Both the position numbers and the translations under genes were made by a program. Shown one piece after another: positions 24,747-32,924 of a stretch of 64,000 nt of DNA (positions are counted from its first letter, which is position 1; each line of letters starts with the position of its first letter). The stretch spans positions 62,001 through 126,000 of the forward strand of contig JAUIJE010000019.1 of NCBI GenBank assembly GCA_030431455.1, written 5' to 3'. The DNA comes from a bacterium. GTDB taxonomy: Bacteria > Myxococcota > UBA727 > JAUIJE01. Below the pieces are notes generated by a model. It was not told where the DNA came from. It was given only the letters and a program-made list of their open reading frames with translations, and searched no databases.

Positions 24747-25897
24747 GGCCAAGGGTCCGAGAGGTCGGCGCGGGTGAGAAAGGTCTCGTCGGTGAGGGCG
24801 TCGAAGAAGGCGTGCAGGTCGGCGCGTTCTTGGTCGGTGAGCACAAAGCCGGAGACGAAGCCGCTCTTGATGGGGTTGTCCTTGCCGTCACCGGCGTTGG
24901 GCCCGTCTTCGGTCAACGTGCCCCCGCGGGCGTAGTGATCGAGCACGTCGTCGAGGGTGGCGAGGCTGCCATCGTGCATGTAGGGGGCGGTGACCGCGAT
25001 GTTGCGCAGCGAGGGCGCCTTGAAGCGGCCCATGTCCTCGGGGTGGCCGGTGACCTTGAACAGCCCGGTGTCCGCGGCGGGGTACGCGCCGTCCTCATCG
25101 AGGTTGTACAGGCCGTTGTTGTGGAAAAAGACCTCGTCGAACACGGTGTTCTCGTGGGTGGTGGTGTCGGTGAACAGGTACCCGCCGTGGCAGTGGAAAC
25201 ACTCCAGGCGCTCGCCTTGGAACAGGGCCAAGCCGCGCCGGGCCGACTCGCTCATCGCGGTCTGGTCCCCGCCGTAGATCGCGCGGTCGTAGGCGCTGTC
25301 GAACGAGATCAGCGCCCGCTCAAAGGTGGCGATGGCGTCCACAATGCTCTTGAGCGTGATCTGGTCCCGATCGGGGAAGGCGTCGGCGAACAGGTCCGGG
25401 TATTCGTCGTCGTCGCGGAAGCGCTGCACGAGCTCGTCCTCGGCCCCGGAAAAGCCGAGCTCCACCGGGTCTTCGCCGAACAGCGGGAGCAGGGCCTGGT
25501 CCTCGAGCACGCGCACCACCGGCGAGGCCCAGGTCAAGGTCCCCGCGAAGGCCACGTTGGTGAGCGACATCGAGCTGCGGAAGTGGAACTGCCCGGTGGA
25601 GCCTTCGGCCAGCGCCAACCCATCGGTGAAGGCGCGCGCTTGCTCATGGCAGGACCCGCAGGACTGGGTCTGGTTGCGCGAGAGCCGCTTGTCATAAAAA
25701 ACCCGCCGGCCGAGGGCGATCTTGGCCTCGGTCAGCGGGTTGTCCTCGGGGATCACCGGGAGGGGGAGAATCTCGGGGACCCCGAGCAGGGTGCGGACAT
25801 CGGTGGGCGCCGGCCCCGCGTCCATGCCCGGTCCCTGCCCGGGGCAGCCGAGGGCCAGCCCGAGGAGCGACAACAGGGCGACGAAGGGCCGGGTCAT
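24743..25897 (-). CDS. MbnH-like dihaem cytochrome c peroxidase family protein
   Basis: A 384-residue dihaem protein. The signal ends in LGLALGC, suggesting a lipoprotein. Two c-type haem sites are seen: SCGSCHEQARAFTDG near residue 80 and CFHCHGGYLFTD near residue 227. Other family motifs are ALGRRVFYDKRLSRN, SLTNVAFAGTLTWASP, and FKAPSLRNIAVTAPYMHDGSLATLDDVLDHYARGG near residue 285 (MHDG is the distal Met/His-like region). MbnH proteins oxidise a Trp of their MbnP partner to kynurenine. The MbnP-like gene lies immediately upstream with a 4-bp gap. A conventional peroxide-reducing role is the alternative. Confidence 0.85.
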   Translation of the reverse strand: MTRPFVALLSLLGLALGCPGQGPGMDAGPAPTDVRTLLGVPEILPLPVIPEDNPLTEAKIALGRRVFYDKRLSRNQTQSCGSCHEQARAFTDGLALAEGSTGQFHFRSSMSLTNVAFAGTLTWASPVVRVLEDQALLPLFGEDPVELGFSGAEDELVQRFRDDDEYPDLFADAFPDRDQITLKSIVDAIATFERALISFDSAYDRAIYGGDQTAMSESARRGLALFQGERLECFHCHGGYLFTDTTTHENTVFDEVFFHNNGLYNLDEDGAYPAADTGLFKVTGHPEDMGRFKAPSLRNIAVTAPYMHDGSLATLDDVLDHYARGGTLTEDGPNAGDGKDNPIKSGFVSGFVLTDQERADLHAFFDALTDETFLTRADLSDPWP

Positions 25898-25901
25898 GCC
25901 T

Positions 25902-26786
25902 TCACTGCACCGAGAAGAAGGTCTGGGCACCGGGGTTGGTGCCGTCGTGGGCGAGGTTGATCTTGGTGAACACCGCGGTGCAGTCGGGGTCGTCGGGGCT
26001 CGACATACAGCCCGGGGGGGTGTCGACGGTGTTGGCGTTGACGTCGGTGTCCGCGTACAGCGCGGCGGGGTCGGCCACGATGGTGTCGGTGGTGGGGTCG
26101 AAGCCGGAGAGCGCGAAGACGGGGCGGTTTTCGTTGGTGCAGGCGGTGACGTTGCCCATCATGTCCCCGTCGCACCCGGTGCTGCCGAGGTGGAAGTTGT
26201 AGCTCGGCACGTTCTCGGTCTCGAAGTCCATGCGAATGAACTTGTAGCCCCCCTGCCAGTTCCAGAACAGGGCGCTGAGGTTGAGGGGGCTCTCTGCAGC
26301 GGCATTGTCCTGGTGGTTGGCGTCAAAGGGCACCCCCAGGGTGAACTTGATGCCGTCGTACGTGCCCGCGGGGGCGGTCCCGACCACGGTGGAGCGGGTC
26401 TCGGCGGTGCCGTTGATGCAGGTGCCGGTGTTGTTCTCGAAATCGAGCAGGGCGACGTCGTCCGATTGCCACGCCCCGTCGTTGGTGAGGGCGAGGGGCA
26501 CGTCGTTGCCCGCGTCGTCGACCAGCATCACGTTGTGCACATAGAAGCGGAAGTCGAGCGGGTTGGCCGCGGTGGCGCCGCTGCCCAAGGTGTAGCTGCC
26601 ATCGCAGGCAAAATCCTCCGCCCCCACCTGGGCGGCGAACTGGATGGTGAACGTCTCGTCCTCGTCCCCGTCGCCATCCCCGTCCCCGTCCCCGTCCCCG
26701 TCCCCGGTGTCGGCCGGGCAGCCCCCGGTCAGGGGGAGCGCCAACAACAATCCTGTGCACAACACCATCGAACCGATCCGCAGCAT
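25902..26786 (-). CDS. MbnP-like (metallo-mystery pair, four-Cys) lipoprotein
   Basis: A 294-residue lipoprotein. AAGGAG precedes the ATG at 26786. The signal ends at LTGGC, followed by a short (GD)8-type linker. The body matches MbnP-like proteins: FTIQFAAQVGAEDFACDGSY, DFRFYVHNVMLVDDAG, TYDGIKFTLGVPFDANHQD, then SALFWNWQGGYKFIRMDFE, containing the Trp region that MbnH modifies in the methanobactin systems. At least six Cys follow the lipid Cys, several near the end (PPGCMSSPDDPDCTAVF). Known members bind copper. It is translated just before the dihaem partner. Binding of copper here is inferred from family and partner. Confidence 0.85.
   Translation of the reverse strand: MLRIGSMVLCTGLLLALPLTGGCPADTGDGDGDGDGDGDGDEDETFTIQFAAQVGAEDFACDGSYTLGSGATAANPLDFRFYVHNVMLVDDAGNDVPLALTNDGAWQSDDVALLDFENNTGTCINGTAETRSTVVGTAPAGTYDGIKFTLGVPFDANHQDNAAAESPLNLSALFWNWQGGYKFIRMDFETENVPSYNFHLGSTGCDGDMMGNVTACTNENRPVFALSGFDPTTDTIVADPAALYADTDVNANTVDTPPGCMSSPDDPDCTAVFTKINLAHDGTNPGAQTFFSVQ
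26655..26708 (-). repeat. short Gly-Asp linker repeat in the MbnP-like gene
   Basis: Reads as about eight Gly-Asp units followed by Glu-Asp-Glu on the minus strand, directly after the lipid Cys. It is the shortest of four such linkers in the window. Confidence 0.8.
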
Positions 26787-26882
26787 GCGATTTCTCCTTG
26801 CAGGTCCACACACCCTATCCAGCCAAGCCGCGGCGTCGACGCGACATGATGTCGCGCCCCCCGCGCGCGGCCATGGTCCCGT

Positions 26883-27755
26883 TTACAGGTCCAGCACGAC
26901 CCCGGCGGTGAGCGACGGGCCCGACCGCAGCCGGTCGTCCGCCTCCCACACCGGCGCCCGGCTGGTCAGGGTCACGAGCACGTCGGTCCACACCGACCAG
27001 GCCAACACCACGGTGGCTGTCACCAGTACGCTTCGATCGCGCAGAAGGTTCGGCGCGTGGGCCTCGACCCGGCCTTCGGCCCCGCCCATCACCGCCACAT
27101 CGCTTCGCGGCTGAAACGCCACCAAGCCAGATCCGTGCACGGCGGGGCCAAAGACGCGGCCGTCCTCCGCGAGCGCCCCCGCTTCGACCCGGCCCGAGGC
27201 AAACACGCTCAACGGGGCGCGCCCCCCGACGTAGAGCCCGCCCAGCGCGGCCCGGTGCGCGCCCAGGCTCGGGTCCGCGCCCAATGCCAATGGTCGTCCC
27301 TTCTTGTCGCGCGGATGGAGGGCAGGGGGCGCGCTCACCGCGCCGGTCACCGACGCCCGGTGCCACAGGCCGGCCCAGCGAGCGGTCAGCACCTCGTAGC
27401 GGGCCTCCAGGGACGTGTCCAACGGTCCCAGGGTGTACAGCACCGGGCCCACCGTCTGGGTGCGGCGTTGGCCGAGCCCGCCGCTGAGCGTGAGGGTGAA
27501 CCCGTCGACGGGGGTCACGGCCACCGCCACCCGCTCGTCAAACCCGATGGTGCCAGGCGAAAACCGCCCCACGTCGGGGTAGCGCTCGCTGCGCAGCTCG
27601 ACGCTGGTGAACAACCGGACCCGCCCGGCAAACGACTGCCCGGTGCCGAGGGTGGTCAGGGTGTTGTCCCCGCAGGCGCAGGCCGCGCACGCCACCGCCG
27701 GTGGGGCCGCGGCGGCAGCGAGACAAATCGAGAACAGCAGGATGCGAAGGGTCAT
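26883..27755 (-). CDS. outer-membrane protein with N-terminal Cys motif, MbnP/MbnH cluster
   Basis: A 290-residue protein. Signal peptide MTLRILLFSICLAAAAAPPAVA, then CAACACGDNTLTTLG, a compact four-Cys motif immediately after cleavage that could bind a metal. The rest is beta-strand rich (RVRLFTSVELRSERYPD, GFTLTLSGGLGQRR, SLEARYEVLTARWAGLWHRASVTGAV) and ends VLVTLTSRAP...TAGVVLDL, consistent with a small outer-membrane barrel. It is 96 bp upstream of the MbnP-like gene and 16 bp downstream of the response regulator. A channel or sensor for the metal handled by MbnP is the natural guess. Confidence 0.65.
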   Translation of the reverse strand: MTLRILLFSICLAAAAAPPAVACAACACGDNTLTTLGTGQSFAGRVRLFTSVELRSERYPDVGRFSPGTIGFDERVAVAVTPVDGFTLTLSGGLGQRRTQTVGPVLYTLGPLDTSLEARYEVLTARWAGLWHRASVTGAVSAPPALHPRDKKGRPLALGADPSLGAHRAALGGLYVGGRAPLSVFASGRVEAGALAEDGRVFGPAVHGSGLVAFQPRSDVAVMGGAEGRVEAHAPNLLRDRSVLVTATVVLAWSVWTDVLVTLTSRAPVWEADDRLRSGPSLTAGVVLDL

Positions 27756-27771
27756 CGTCGCGGGGCCGCGG

Positions 27772-28314
27772 CTATTTCTTGGGCGGGTACTTCTGCAGCT
27801 TGCGCTGGAGGGTGCGGCGGTGCAGGCCCAACCGCTCGGCCGCGTGGGTGATGTTGCCGTCACATTCCGCGAGCACGCGCTGGATGTAGTCCCATTCGTG
27901 CCGGGCCAACGAGGGGATGTCGTCGTCACCGGGCGCGTCGGGGGCGACGGCGCCGGCGCCAAACAGCGCGGCCTCGACCTGGGCCGCGGTGGTGGGCTTT
28001 TGCAAATAGTGGCGAGCGCCCGCGTGCACCGCCTCCACCGCGGTGTCGATGGTGCCGAACCCGGTGAGCACCACCATCCACAGCCCGGGGGCTTTCTGGT
28101 GCAGCGCGCGCACGACATCGAGTCCGCTCATGTGGGGCATGCGCAGATCGATCACCGCGTGGGTGACCGTCGCGGGGTCAAACCGGTCGAGGGCCTCGGG
28201 ACCGGATGCGGCGGTGAGCACCCGGTGGCCGCGGTCGGCGAAGGCCCGGGCCAGGCGCTCGCGGAAGACATCATCGTCGTCGACGAACAGGATCGTGACC
28301 GGGGCGTCGCTCAT
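27772..28314 (-). CDS. RegA/ActR/PrrA-like response regulator
   Basis: A 180-residue two-domain response regulator. The receiver has the acidic cluster FVDDDDVF, the phospho-acceptor Asp in HAVIDLRMPHMSG (near residue 56), VLTGFGT and the Lys in YLQKPTT. A short linker leads to a Fis-type HTH, DGNITHAAERLGLHRRTLQRKLQK, which is the RegA signature. The ATG overlaps the kinase stop by 4 bp. RegA homologues switch genes in response to the redox state of the quinone pool. The downstream genes in the same operon encode the MbnP/MbnH pair. Confidence 0.9.
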   Translation of the reverse strand: MSDAPVTILFVDDDDVFRERLARAFADRGHRVLTAASGPEALDRFDPATVTHAVIDLRMPHMSGLDVVRALHQKAPGLWMVVLTGFGTIDTAVEAVHAGARHYLQKPTTAAQVEAALFGAGAVAPDAPGDDDIPSLARHEWDYIQRVLAECDGNITHAAERLGLHRRTLQRKLQKYPPKK

Positions 28315-29573
28315 GCCGCCGCCGCGGCGGGGAACGCCAAGGTCACGGTGGTGGCGCCGTCTGTGTTCGCGAAATGCAGCTGCACCCCGAAGCGGTCGAA
28401 CAGCGAACGCGCCAAAAACACGCCCAAGCCCATGCCCCCTTTGGTGGTCACGAACGGTTCGCCCAGGCGGTCGAGCACGTCCGCGGGGATGCCCGGCCCG
28501 GTGTCGCGCACCTCGAGCCGGGCGCGATCGCCGTCGCGAAACGCGCGCACGGTGACGGTGCCGCCGTGCTCGGCGGTGGCGTCGAGGGCGTTTTGCACCA
28601 GCGCGCGCAGCGCTTGGGCGAAGCCTTCCACCGGGCCATAGACGGCTTCGTCGTCGGTGATGTCCACCGCGAGTTGACCTTCCGCGGGGGCGAGCAGAGC
28701 GGTGGCGCGCTCGACGAGCTGGGACAGGGGGACGGCCCGGGGCACCTCGCCGAGGGTGGCGCCGGCGTCGGCCGAGAGCCGCTGCAGCACCTGGTGGCAG
28801 CGACCCACCTCGTCGAGAAGCAGGCCGAGATCGTCGAGCACCGCGGGGGGCGCGTGCTGGGCGGTGAGGGCCCCTTGGAGCTCAGCTGCGATCACAGAAA
28901 TGGTGGACAGCGGGGTGTTCAGCTCGTGGGCGGCCCCGCTGGCCAGGGTGCCGAGCGCGGCCAGCCGCTCGGCGCGCTCGGTGGCGAGCCGGGCTTGGTG
29001 CAAGGCCTCGGTCTGTTCGCGCAGGGCCCGGGCGAGGCGCCCGACGAAGCCGACGATGAGCGCGGCGCTGAGCACGTACGCGAACCACATGCCGCGCAGG
29101 TGCAGGGTCATGGTCGCGGCGTGGTGGGTGTGGTCGTCGCCCGCGAGCAAAAACAGGCCGGCGTAAAGCAACGCGGCGAGGCCGGTGAGGCCGACGGTGG
29201 CGGGCAAGGGCAGGACCACCGCGGCCACCGCCACGTGCACCACGTAAAGCACCGCGAAGGGATTTTGTGCGCCCCCGGTGAGCACGAGCAAGCCGGTGAG
29301 GATCAACAGGTCGGTGCCGAGCACCAGCGCCACCAACCACGAGGACGTCCGCACCCCCCGGCGCACGGCGAGCGCAAAGGCTTGATTGCTCACCGCCTCC
29401 AAGCCGAGCAACACCGCCACCGCGGGCCACGACGTGACCACCCCCGGGGCGAGCCACGCCACCACCGCGAGCAGCGCGAGCAACCCGGCGAACACCCCCC
29501 AGCGCATGCGCAGCACCCAGGAGAGGGTGAGCGTGTGGTGGCTCTCGGGGGGCGTGACCGGCGCGGGGACCAT
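28311..29573 (-). CDS. RegB/PrrB-like redox sensor histidine kinase
   Basis: A 420-residue membrane kinase. Six hydrophobic segments occupy residues 20-190. Between two of them is LTGGAQNPFAVLYVVHV, the GGxxNPF quinone-sensing motif of RegB. The dimerisation helix is LAALGTLASGAAHELNTPLSTISVIA with the phospho-His. A conserved Cys lies in DEVGRCHQVLQRL, at the position of the RegB redox Cys. The ATPase domain shows VQNALDA (N box), RDTGPGIP (G1) and TTKGGMGLGVFLA (G2). It starts the operon that ends with the MbnP/MbnH genes. Confidence 0.92.
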   Translation of the reverse strand: MVPAPVTPPESHHTLTLSWVLRMRWGVFAGLLALLAVVAWLAPGVVTSWPAVAVLLGLEAVSNQAFALAVRRGVRTSSWLVALVLGTDLLILTGLLVLTGGAQNPFAVLYVVHVAVAAVVLPLPATVGLTGLAALLYAGLFLLAGDDHTHHAATMTLHLRGMWFAYVLSAALIVGFVGRLARALREQTEALHQARLATERAERLAALGTLASGAAHELNTPLSTISVIAAELQGALTAQHAPPAVLDDLGLLLDEVGRCHQVLQRLSADAGATLGEVPRAVPLSQLVERATALLAPAEGQLAVDITDDEAVYGPVEGFAQALRALVQNALDATAEHGGTVTVRAFRDGDRARLEVRDTGPGIPADVLDRLGEPFVTTKGGMGLGVFLARSLFDRFGVQLHFANTDGATTVTLAFPAAAAA

Positions 29574-29632
29574 GCCTTGTCCCTATCAAGCCGGACCGGG
29601 GCCGGCCCGCGGCAAATGGTCGCGGCGCAGGG

Positions 29633-30088
29633 TCAGCGCGGGGGGCGTTCGGACACGTACATGTTAATGTCGGCGTGCACGACCTCGACCCCGGCGGTGT
29701 CGAGCACGGACACGGGGATGACGTTGTCCCCCACCGCGAAGTCCCCGTCGAGCTGACACACCGCGCGCAGGTCGGTGCCGGCCTTCTTCAGGTATTGCAC
29801 GGTCATGCCCTTGGGAATCCAGCGCAGGTGCTTGGGCAGGCTGGCCTCGATCATGACCCCGCAGGCCATCTCGCACATGTTGCAGCAAGCGATGGCGTGA
29901 ACTGTTCCAATGTGATTGTGTACCGCACGGTGTTTCTTGACCGTGACCTCGCAGCGGCCGCGCTCCAGGTGTTCGACCCGGGGGGCGATCGACGAAAAAT
30001 AAGGCGCCCGCATACACACCACTTTGGTGAACAGCGCGCGCCCGCCAGGGTAGCGACTCATCTTTTGGTACGTGGCGAGGATGTCCAT
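29633..30088 (-). CDS. hotdog-fold thioesterase-like protein (DUF4442 type)
   Basis: A 151-residue protein. The ATG at 30088 was chosen because GGAGGCGGAAC lies upstream; longer frames are poor. The sequence YPGGRALFTKVVCMRAPYFSSIAPRVEHLERGRCEVTVKKHRAVHNHIGTVHAIACCNMCEMACGVMIEASLP follows the DUF4442 pattern of a single hotdog domain, with HNHIGTVHAIACCNMCE as the central helix region where thioesterases carry their catalytic acid. The substrate, probably an acyl-CoA or acyl-carrier thioester, cannot be told. The next genes on the same strand upstream form the Asp23 module, 71 bp away. Confidence 0.75.
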   Translation of the reverse strand: MDILATYQKMSRYPGGRALFTKVVCMRAPYFSSIAPRVEHLERGRCEVTVKKHRAVHNHIGTVHAIACCNMCEMACGVMIEASLPKHLRWIPKGMTVQYLKKAGTDLRAVCQLDGDFAVGDNVIPVSVLDTAGVEVVHADINMYVSERPPR

Positions 30089-30159
30089 GGGTTCCGCCTC
30101 CGGCGAAACCATGCCACGGACAAGGACCCGCGACCATGGCCGCGGGCGCCGCGCGGAGG

Positions 30160-30687
30160 CTACTTGAGCTCGCGCACCTCGCCGGCCTTTTTCGAGCCGT
30201 TCGCCCCGCTGTCTTCGAACCACAGGTCGACCACGTCGACGTTGATCTCCTTGAGGGTCAAACCGGTCTGGGGCTCGATGCCCTCGACCAACGCCGAACG
30301 GATGTCGCGGGCCACGGTGGGGATGGACGCGCCGTAGTCGACGACCACGCGGCAGTCGATGGCCGCTTCCACCGTGCCGATCTCGACGTTGACCCCGAAA
30401 TCACGGGGCAGGTCGGAGTCGTCGCTGAAGCTGCGGGCGAACTTGCTCAGTCGTTGGGACGCGCCCACCGGGGCCAGCGCATGTACGCCGTCGACATCGC
30501 GGATGATCAGGCTCGCCATCTTGGCCAGCACCTCGAGGCTGAGGTGGGTCATGCCGCGCTGTCCGTCGGAGTTGAGCGCGATGTGGCCAGGCTTGTTGAC
30601 CGCGGTGAGGGAACGGGTGTCGTTGTTCCCCCCGTCGCTGGTGACGCGTTTGCTGGGGGTGGCGGTTTGGGTGTTGGCGGTGGCCAT
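30160..30687 (-). CDS. Asp23/Gls24-family protein
   Basis: A 175-residue protein. The Asp23 core spans residues 50-160: LSLEVLAKMASLIIRDVDGVHALAP, then IDCRVVVDYGASIPTVARDIRSALVEGIEPQTGLTLKEINVDVVDLWF. In Firmicutes and Actinobacteria, Asp23 is an abundant membrane-associated envelope-stress protein held by the AmaP anchor. AAAGGAG precedes the ATG. The first 40 residues are polar and probably disordered. The operon order is AmaP-like, small membrane protein, Asp23, all on the minus strand. Confidence 0.88.
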   Translation of the reverse strand: MATANTQTATPSKRVTSDGGNNDTRSLTAVNKPGHIALNSDGQRGMTHLSLEVLAKMASLIIRDVDGVHALAPVGASQRLSKFARSFSDDSDLPRDFGVNVEIGTVEAAIDCRVVVDYGASIPTVARDIRSALVEGIEPQTGLTLKEINVDVVDLWFEDSGANGSKKAGEVRELK

Positions 30688-30720
30688 GGGGTCTCCTTTC
30701 GTCAGGTGAGAGGGGGCCGC

Positions 30721-31038
30721 TCAGCCCAGAGGGGGCGGAAACGAGGCGGTCCCCGGGGAGGGTCGGCGAGGCCGGTCGGTGGTCTCGGCCGAGGAGAAGA
30801 AAAGTCTATGCAGAAGCATTCCGGCGCCGCCGCCGATGGCGGCGGTGGCGAGGGCGTACAGGGTCTCGGCGAAGGCGCCGAGCAAAGCCGCGGTGAACAG
30901 CAGCCCCACCAACGCCCCCCCCGCGACGAACACCGCGGGGCGGCGCAGGTCCTCCCGCAACGTGGGCTGCGGCGGTGGGTAGGCCTGCCGGCGGGGGGGC
31001 AGGTCGGGCATGTCGGCGAAGGGGTCTCCGGGTCCCAT
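30721..31038 (-). CDS. small membrane protein of the Asp23 module
   Basis: A 105-residue protein: a Pro-rich N-terminus (PFADMPDLPPRRQAYPPPQPTLREDLRRP), then two hydrophobic helices (AVFVAGGALVGLLFTAALLGAFAETLYAL and ATAAIGGGAGMLLHRLFF) and a polar Pro-rich tail. It occupies the place of the DUF2273-type small protein that often sits between amaP and asp23, though I cannot confirm sequence homology. The ATG at 31038 is preceded by AAGGA. The gaps to both neighbours are 18-33 bp. Confidence 0.7.
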   Translation of the reverse strand: MGPGDPFADMPDLPPRRQAYPPPQPTLREDLRRPAVFVAGGALVGLLFTAALLGAFAETLYALATAAIGGGAGMLLHRLFFSSAETTDRPRRPSPGTASFPPPLG

Positions 31039-31056
31039 CACAAAATCCTTTCTCGC

Positions 31057-31668
31057 TCAGCGCAGGTGACGGCCGTGGGTGGGGCGGCGGTGATAGGCGG
31101 TGTTGACGTCGAGCCGGGCCACCGCGATCCCGGTGGCGAAGTCGAGGGCTTCGAGGGCCCGGCGCCGCGAACGGGCGGCGGCGTCGACGAGGGGCACCCC
31201 GGGCTTGAGGTACAAGCGGGCCGCGGCGCGCCACCCGTCGTCGTCCCGGTCGATGTCGACGTCGACGTCTTGCACCTCGGCGTCCTCCAGGCAGGCCCGG
31301 GCCACGATGCTCTCCAACACCGAGCGGTCGGCCACGATGCGCCCCTCGCCGTAGCCGGGGTCGTCGGCGAGCACGAACGCGCCGGGCACCGGGCGCAACC
31401 CCGCGAACGCGACCCGCACACACAACACCCCGCCGAGCACAAACAAAAGCCCGGCGACAATGGTGAACAGCAGACCGAGCAGGGAGTTTTCCACCAGGGC
31501 GGCGGCCATCGACCAGCCGGGACCGTCGATGCGCACAAAACCGTTCGTCCAGAAGTACAGCACCAGGGCTGCGGCCCCGCACGCCATCATCGCCAAGCCG
31601 AGCACCGCGGTGAGCACCCGGCGGGCACGGTGACGAGCGGGAGCCAGCGCAACCGGGGACGAGGTCAT
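31057..31668 (-). CDS. AmaP-like membrane anchor protein
   Basis: A 203-residue protein with two N-terminal membrane helices (RVLTAVLGLAMMACGAAALVLYF and NSLLGLLFTIVAGLLFVLGGVLCVRVAF), then a small alpha/beta domain (DRSVLESIVARACLEDAEVQDVDVDIDRDDDGWRAAARLYLKPGVPLVD...). Two helices followed by an Asp23-like domain is the layout of AmaP, which tethers Asp23 to the membrane. AAAGG lies 8 bp before the ATG at 31668. It is the first gene of the Asp23 operon and is divergent from the second MscS gene, with a 283-bp gap holding both promoters. Confidence 0.8.
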   Translation of the reverse strand: MTSSPVALAPARHRARRVLTAVLGLAMMACGAAALVLYFWTNGFVRIDGPGWSMAAALVENSLLGLLFTIVAGLLFVLGGVLCVRVAFAGLRPVPGAFVLADDPGYGEGRIVADRSVLESIVARACLEDAEVQDVDVDIDRDDDGWRAAARLYLKPGVPLVDAAARSRRRALEALDFATGIAVARLDVNTAYHRRPTHGRHLR

Positions 31669-31951
31669 GGGCAAACCTTTCGCGAAGGGTGAACACCCCT
31701 CTGCAGTGCCAAATCAATGCCAGGCGACAAAACCCACTGGATGGGTCCGCGATCTGTCGCAAAGTGTCCCACCTGGACAAGATCTGGGACGAGATCGCCA
31801 CGATCGAGGCGGGACCCGACGACGCCGGAGCGGACACGGCGGACGCCGAAACGGGATGTATGCTGCGCCCGCGCGCGGGACCTGACGTGCCGGCGCATGG
31901 CGCGGTGTTCGCATCTGCCGCCACACATCTGCCGCCACCAAGGAGGGCCGC

Positions 31952-32866
31952 ATGGACCACGCCGTCGAGACCATCGCCATCGGGCAACGCCTGCTCGACA
32001 AGTTGATCAGCTGGGCCGAACAAGGCGTGGCCCTGCTCCCCAATATTGCAGTGGCATTGATCATCCTCCTCCTCACCTGGGTGCTCGCCGGCCTGCTCGC
32101 GCGCCTGGCCGAACGCGCGATCAAACGCATCGTGACCCACCCCCAGCTCAACTGGTTGCTGGTCACCACCGTGCGCCTGTCGATCTGGGCCGGCGGGGTG
32201 TTCATGGCCCTCGACGTGGTCAAGCTCGACAAGACCGTGACCTCGATGCTCGCGGGCCTCGGCATCCTCGGTCTCGCCCTCGGCTTTGCCTTTCAGGACC
32301 TCGCCACCAACTTCATGGCCGGGGTGATGCTCGCCCTCCGCCAACCCTTCAAGAACGAAGACATCATCAAGACCGGCGATCACATGGGCGTGGTCCAAGG
32401 CACCGACCTGCGCGCGGTGAAGATCAAGCTGTTCACCGGCGAGATCGTGATCGTGCCCAACAAGGACGTGTTTCAAAGCGCGCTCATCAACTACAACGCC
32501 TTGCCCCACCGGCGGGTCGACATCGAGGTGGGCGTGTCCTACGGCGACGACCTCGAGGCCGCACGCGCCGCTGTCACCCGGGCCCTCGAGGGGGTGCCGG
32601 CCCGCTTGGCCCACAAAGACCCCGAGGTGTTTTTCACCGGCTTCGGCGACAGCTCCATCGACCTCGTGGCCCGGTTTTGGATCGACTACGACGTCCAGCC
32701 CGACTATCTGTCCGCCCGCTCGGACGCGGTCATCGCGATCAAGCGCGCCCTCGACGAGGCCGACATCACCATCCCGTTCCCGATCCGGACCCTCGATTTC
32801 GGCATCAAGGGCGGCGAGACCCTCCGCACCCAACTCCCGTCGGGCCCGCGCGCCCTCGCCTCCTGA
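31952..32866 (+). CDS. MscS-type mechanosensitive channel (second paralogue)
   Basis: A 304-residue MscS protein. The pore helix is VTSMLAGLGILGLALGFAFQDLATNFMAGVMLALRQPFKNEDIIKTGD, with the GFAFQDLA signature. The beta domain carries AVKIKLFTGEIVIVPNKDVFQSALINYN. The vestibule segment is VDIEVGVSYGDDLEAARAAV. AAGGAGGGCCGC precedes the ATG. It is only loosely similar to the copy at 22954, so the two probably have different thresholds. The C-terminus ends in a short basic/Ala tail. It is placed with the membrane phosphatase gene, 58 bp downstream. Confidence 0.93.
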   Translation: MDHAVETIAIGQRLLDKLISWAEQGVALLPNIAVALIILLLTWVLAGLLARLAERAIKRIVTHPQLNWLLVTTVRLSIWAGGVFMALDVVKLDKTVTSMLAGLGILGLALGFAFQDLATNFMAGVMLALRQPFKNEDIIKTGDHMGVVQGTDLRAVKIKLFTGEIVIVPNKDVFQSALINYNALPHRRVDIEVGVSYGDDLEAARAAVTRALEGVPARLAHKDPEVFFTGFGDSSIDLVARFWIDYDVQPDYLSARSDAVIAIKRALDEADITIPFPIRTLDFGIKGGETLRTQLPSGPRALAS

Positions 32867-32924
32867 CGTCGTCGCGCACCGGGACGCATCTTGACGGAAA
32901 GCGCCCCGCCCGCCAGGAAGAGGC

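Noticed and set aside
32041-32048. CAATATTG palindrome next to a copy of the dispersed motif
   Set aside because: An 8-bp palindrome is not informative alone and is not repeated at other copies.
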